A DNA stretch of 64,000 bases, taken from assembly GCF_033366695.1 (NCBI RefSeq), contig NZ_JAOBTQ010000001.1:2914001-2978000 (forward strand), read 5' to 3'. A model generated the notes under the pieces. It saw only the letters and a program-made list of their open reading frames with translations. It searched no databases and had not been told where the DNA came from. Positions within the stretch are counted from its first letter, which is position 1. The number at the start of each line of letters is the position of its first letter. Below, piece by piece: positions 61,614 to 64,000 of this stretch. The position numbers and the translations under genes were made by a program. The DNA comes from Streptomyces sp. SCL15-4 (GTDB lineage: Bacteria; Actinomycetota; Actinomycetes; Streptomycetales; Streptomycetaceae).

Positions 61614-62273
61614 CTAGCTTTTCGGATCCCACTCAGCCAAATAGCTCTTCCGTGTCGCAGAGTTCAGAATTTGATTGGAAATGTCATCCATCATTTTGAC
61701 GATTTCCACTCTGACGTCATTCCAGTCGGTAAGCCTGATGTAGTCTTCTTCGCCGTGAGCGATTCTGTTTCGAGCCGCAAGCAATTGCTCATCGATCAGG
61801 TCTTCGTACGATGCGTATCGAGAAAAGTCACACCCCACCGAACACAAAATGTCACAGAGTCGCTCGTAGTTCAGATTCGAGAAAGTCCTGACCGCGTCAC
61901 GACTGGTGGGAATCTTGGCGCGGGATGACGCATCCTCTCGAATATCGCGAATTAGGGTCGCATGTATAAACGATCTATTCGTTGTCTCGAATTCCTCAAG
62001 CCTTGCCCGCATTGCCAGCGCCGCCAGCTCTGGACGCAGTTGCACATAAGACAACCTGAGGGATGCTAGGTAGCACAAGTAGGCGTGCGCGCAGTTCTTC
62101 ACGAACCCTTCCCAATGGGCATAGAGAAGAGCAATAGAAGCACGGAGCAACGCGGGGCGAATACCGAATTCAGCCCTCTCCACCTGCCCCTTGAAAACGC
62201 TGAGCTCTTTTTTCCTCCAGCCCAGATCTGCCGAGATATAGTCGTAGAGACCTTCGGTCGTGCGAATCTTCAT
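61614..62273 (-). CDS. HEPN-like nuclease, MAE_28990/MAE_18760 type
   Basis: The 219-residue protein is all helical with the family pattern RASIALLYAHWEGFVKNCAHAYL near residues 42-64 and a C-terminal R-x4-H motif in AARNRIAHGEEDY near residue 170. HEPN proteins with R-x4-6-H are usually RNases, often toxins or phage-response effectors. ATG 62273 lies 11 bases after the DUF262 stop, so the two genes are one operon. Base composition is clearly AT-richer than the core. Confidence 0.8.
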   Translation of the reverse strand: MKIRTTEGLYDYISADLGWRKKELSVFKGQVERAEFGIRPALLRASIALLYAHWEGFVKNCAHAYLCYLASLRLSYVQLRPELAALAMRARLEEFETTNRSFIHATLIRDIREDASSRAKIPTSRDAVRTFSNLNYERLCDILCSVGCDFSRYASYEDLIDEQLLAARNRIAHGEEDYIRLTDWNDVRVEIVKMMDDISNQILNSATRKSYLAEWDPKS

Positions 62274-62283
62274 TTGAGCGACC

Positions 62284-63411
62284 TCAGGGGCGGAAAAAGT
62301 CCTTGGCGGCAGGAATGGTAAGCGGAATGCGCGTGGTTCCACGTACGCCACCACGAGCCTGCGAACGGAAGAAGGTCTCTGACCACATGTCTTCGACACG
62401 CCCTCGGAGCGCCCCCGCTCGATCCTCTTCTGGCACTCGAGCCCACGCCTCCAGGTTGCTTGCGACCCCGACTGAAATGGCTTCAAACGCGGAGACCGAG
62501 AAACCTCCGAGAAACCGCCCCTTCGAATTGTCATAACGCCTGAAGGAGTCAGATTCCAGAGCCTCGGAAAGGAGGGAAAAGGTGTCCCGGAAGACCTTCC
62601 CCCAACTCGGCCTATCAAAGCCTTCACTGCCCGCCAATTCGAGCATCTTATCCGTCAAGAAGACGTCGACGCTCTCCATTTCCTTCAGCTCCTGAAGGGT
62701 GCTTGAGATAAGACTGAGGAATCGACAGACAAGTTCGAGATCGTACTGCTCTTCAGCGGCCCGGCTAGAGATTAGTGCACAGGCATTGAAGCTGGAATCA
62801 TTCCGCAGCTCCTCAAGCCAGAGGAAAAAATCACGGTTCCTCATGATGAGCTGGCAGTTTCTGACCTCTTGGGCCGAGGGTACTTCGCCACCAGAGTTCA
62901 AGCGATCAAAGAGCTCATACTTTGCTTTCTCGTCGCTTTCAGGCAATAGAATTTTGAAGTCAAGCTTGCTCCTCTTGAGGGAAACCCTCTGCCCAGGGGT
63001 GAGCGCTGCACCTTCTTCTGTGCCCTCGAAGCTCAAACCCTCCAGGGAGGGAAGGTAGCGCGTCCCCTGCAGTTGGCTCGGCGGGAGTAGCTCGCCTTTC
63101 TCCTCATCCCTCAGCTCGCCCATGAACTCCAAAATCGTTGAAAGCCTTTGGAGGCCATCAATCACTTCCCAGACTCCGTCGTGCCGCTGCATGACGAAGA
63201 TCGAAGGAAGTGGGATACCTAGGAGAATACTTTCAATCAGTCGCGACTTCTTCGGCGGTGTCCAGCGAAAGAGGCGCTGGAATTCCGGCCGAATCACCAA
63301 TTCACGATCACGGTATAGATTCACGATCTCACCGATGGACATTGCGTAGGCGTCTGCCTTGACCGTCGAGCGACCAGCCTCGATCTCGTCCTGCAGGGTC
63401 ATTTCACGCAC
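62284..63411 (-). CDS. DUF262 (GmrS/ParB-like) protein
   Basis: The 375-residue protein has the DUF262 motif set: YRDRELVIRPEFQRLFRW near residue 33, SRLIESILLGIPLPSIFV near 57, and the DGQQR-type motif as DGLQRLSTI near 84. DUF262 domains resemble ParB-type nucleotide-binding NTPases and are part of the GmrSD restriction enzymes, but no DUF1524/HNH domain follows here. Pairing with a HEPN gene suggests a defence function. GTG 63411 has GGAG five bases before; ATG 63402 is an alternative. Confidence 0.85.
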   Translation of the reverse strand: MREMTLQDEIEAGRSTVKADAYAMSIGEIVNLYRDRELVIRPEFQRLFRWTPPKKSRLIESILLGIPLPSIFVMQRHDGVWEVIDGLQRLSTILEFMGELRDEEKGELLPPSQLQGTRYLPSLEGLSFEGTEEGAALTPGQRVSLKRSKLDFKILLPESDEKAKYELFDRLNSGGEVPSAQEVRNCQLIMRNRDFFLWLEELRNDSSFNACALISSRAAEEQYDLELVCRFLSLISSTLQELKEMESVDVFLTDKMLELAGSEGFDRPSWGKVFRDTFSLLSEALESDSFRRYDNSKGRFLGGFSVSAFEAISVGVASNLEAWARVPEEDRAGALRGRVEDMWSETFFRSQARGGVRGTTRIPLTIPAAKDFFRP

Positions 63412-63711
63412 ACTCCAAGTCAGTTAGTCCACGGCTGGGATCATCATTCCATCTCAGGCCCGGCTTAGGCATGGCACTGCCGCACCTCTCGCGAAGGAGC
63501 GAAGTAGACCAGCATGAGGCAGGTGACGGCACACGAGCAAGCGCCCTCCCTGGCCGTCTCCGGGCCGTGGAAGGGCGCTCCATGGTGACCAACGTCGACA
63601 GGTGCCGACAGCTCGGCAGCAGGTCAGGGCGCTGATCGATCCGGCGGCCGCAGGTCACGGCCGCCCGTGATCAGTTGTGGCTGAACTGGCTCCTAACGGC
63701 CAGACTCGCGC
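63412..63711. other. Gap before the last gene
   Basis: These 300 bases must hold the promoter of the DUF262-HEPN pair. An 84-codon open frame on the minus strand (63404-63658) has random-looking composition and overlaps the DUF262 start; I do not regard it as a gene. Confidence 0.5.
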
Positions 63712-63990
63712 TCAACTCTCCTGGTCGTCGATCCCGCCGATGGCGTCAGGGAATGACTCCAGGAACTCGCGCCGCGCAGGATCCTGCTCCGCTTCGGCCA
63801 GGTCGGCGAGCACCTTAAGGAACCGTTCGCGTTGGTCTGAGGGCAGTTGCAGCAGCACCCAGCCCACGCTCTCCATCATCTTCACCGCGGAGTCCGGATC
63901 CACTTCCTCATCCCCGCAGCTCTCCAGCCACCAAACGATGTCCACGAGCAGGCCGGTGAGTGCCGGCACGAGCGGATCCGTGTCAGTCAT
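63712..63990 (-). CDS. Small acidic hypothetical protein
   Basis: The 92-residue acidic, helical protein (MTDTDPLVPALTGLLVD...) has two Glu/Asp-rich helices with SVGWVLLQLPSDQRERFLKVL and no motif I recognise. Similar short proteins occur in Streptomyces. Composition is like a real gene. Its ATG at 63990 is 10 bases from the window edge, so the ribosome site cannot be judged well. Confidence 0.65.
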   Translation of the reverse strand: MTDTDPLVPALTGLLVDIVWWLESCGDEEVDPDSAVKMMESVGWVLLQLPSDQRERFLKVLADLAEAEQDPARREFLESFPDAIGGIDDQES

Positions 63991-64000
63991 CCGTACAACG

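Larger units (their letters stand above)
51065..64000. mobile_element. Integrated pSAM2-like AICE and attached accessory DNA (right end not seen)
   Basis: Beyond the tRNA-Arg gene lie, all on the minus strand, an integrase, excisionase, RepSA-type initiator, small membrane and transfer proteins and an FtsK-like translocase: the standard module set of actinobacterial integrative and conjugative elements. A regulatory block and an AT-richer HEPN/DUF262 pair follow. No second copy of the tRNA 3' end (for example GGTTCGAATCC) was found up to 64000, so the right boundary is outside the window or has been lost. Genes to about 61200 are confidently part of it; those beyond could be cargo or another insertion. 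Confidence 0.75.

Noticed and set aside
63404..63658. 84-codon open frame before the DUF262 gene
   Set aside because: Random-looking Arg/Ser/Pro/Cys composition, overlaps the DUF262 start region and lacks a ribosome site.

Overview
The window is very GC-rich, uses GTG and TTG starts often, and carries Streptomyces hallmarks: tandem scy and filP, a DasR-type chitinase promoter, a SigR promoter before rpmE, and nucS. Gene content and order match the central, conserved part of a Streptomyces chromosome (the S. coelicolor SCO5399-to-SCO5350 neighbourhood, from memory). A second part, from about 51 kb to the right edge, is accessory DNA.

Left core (1-24.8 kb): a partial acetyl-CoA acetyltransferase and methylmalonyl-CoA epimerase; the coiled-coil polarity proteins Scy and FilP; an ABC-2 exporter whose ATPase appears frameshifted near its end; a flavin-dependent oxidoreductase; the mismatch endonuclease NucS; a membrane-anchored NTPase with a Gly/Thr repeat tail; a STAS protein; 3-hydroxybutyryl-CoA dehydrogenase; a TetR regulator divergent from a DrrAB-type exporter with a perfect inverted repeat between them; cob(I)alamin adenosyltransferase; a NarL-type two-component system; and a secreted family-18 chitinase. 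Thiolase, epimerase, dehydrogenase and adenosyltransferase all touch acyl-CoA, B12 and methylmalonyl-CoA metabolism.

Central core (24.8-50.9 kb), almost all on the minus strand: the full F1Fo ATP synthase operon (atpI-B-E-F-H-A-G-D-C), a WecA/TagO-type glycosyltransferase, serine hydroxymethyltransferase, an LMW-phosphatase-like protein with Ser in place of the nucleophilic Cys, the threonylcarbamoyl-AMP synthase, prmC-prfA, rpmE, an LCP ligase, rho, threonine biosynthesis (hom-thrC, then thrB), lysA, an ArgRS-like protein without a catalytic domain, and a response regulator with a long repetitive tail.

Accessory region (51 kb to the edge): tRNA-Arg(CCG) is followed by a pSAM2-like actinobacterial integrative and conjugative element (AICE): integrase, excisionase, RepSA-type initiator, small Spd-like and transfer proteins, an FtsK-type translocase, then a regulatory block with a PP2C phosphatase, an HTH protein, an RsbW-like ATPase and an XRE/DUF5753 protein. 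Palindromes of the form GTCTAG-N4-CTAGAC, or half-degenerate versions, sit before several of the element's transcription units and were not noticed elsewhere in the window. Beyond it lies an AT-richer HEPN plus DUF262 gene pair that looks like a defence cassette. No right attachment site was found, so the element's right end is unknown.
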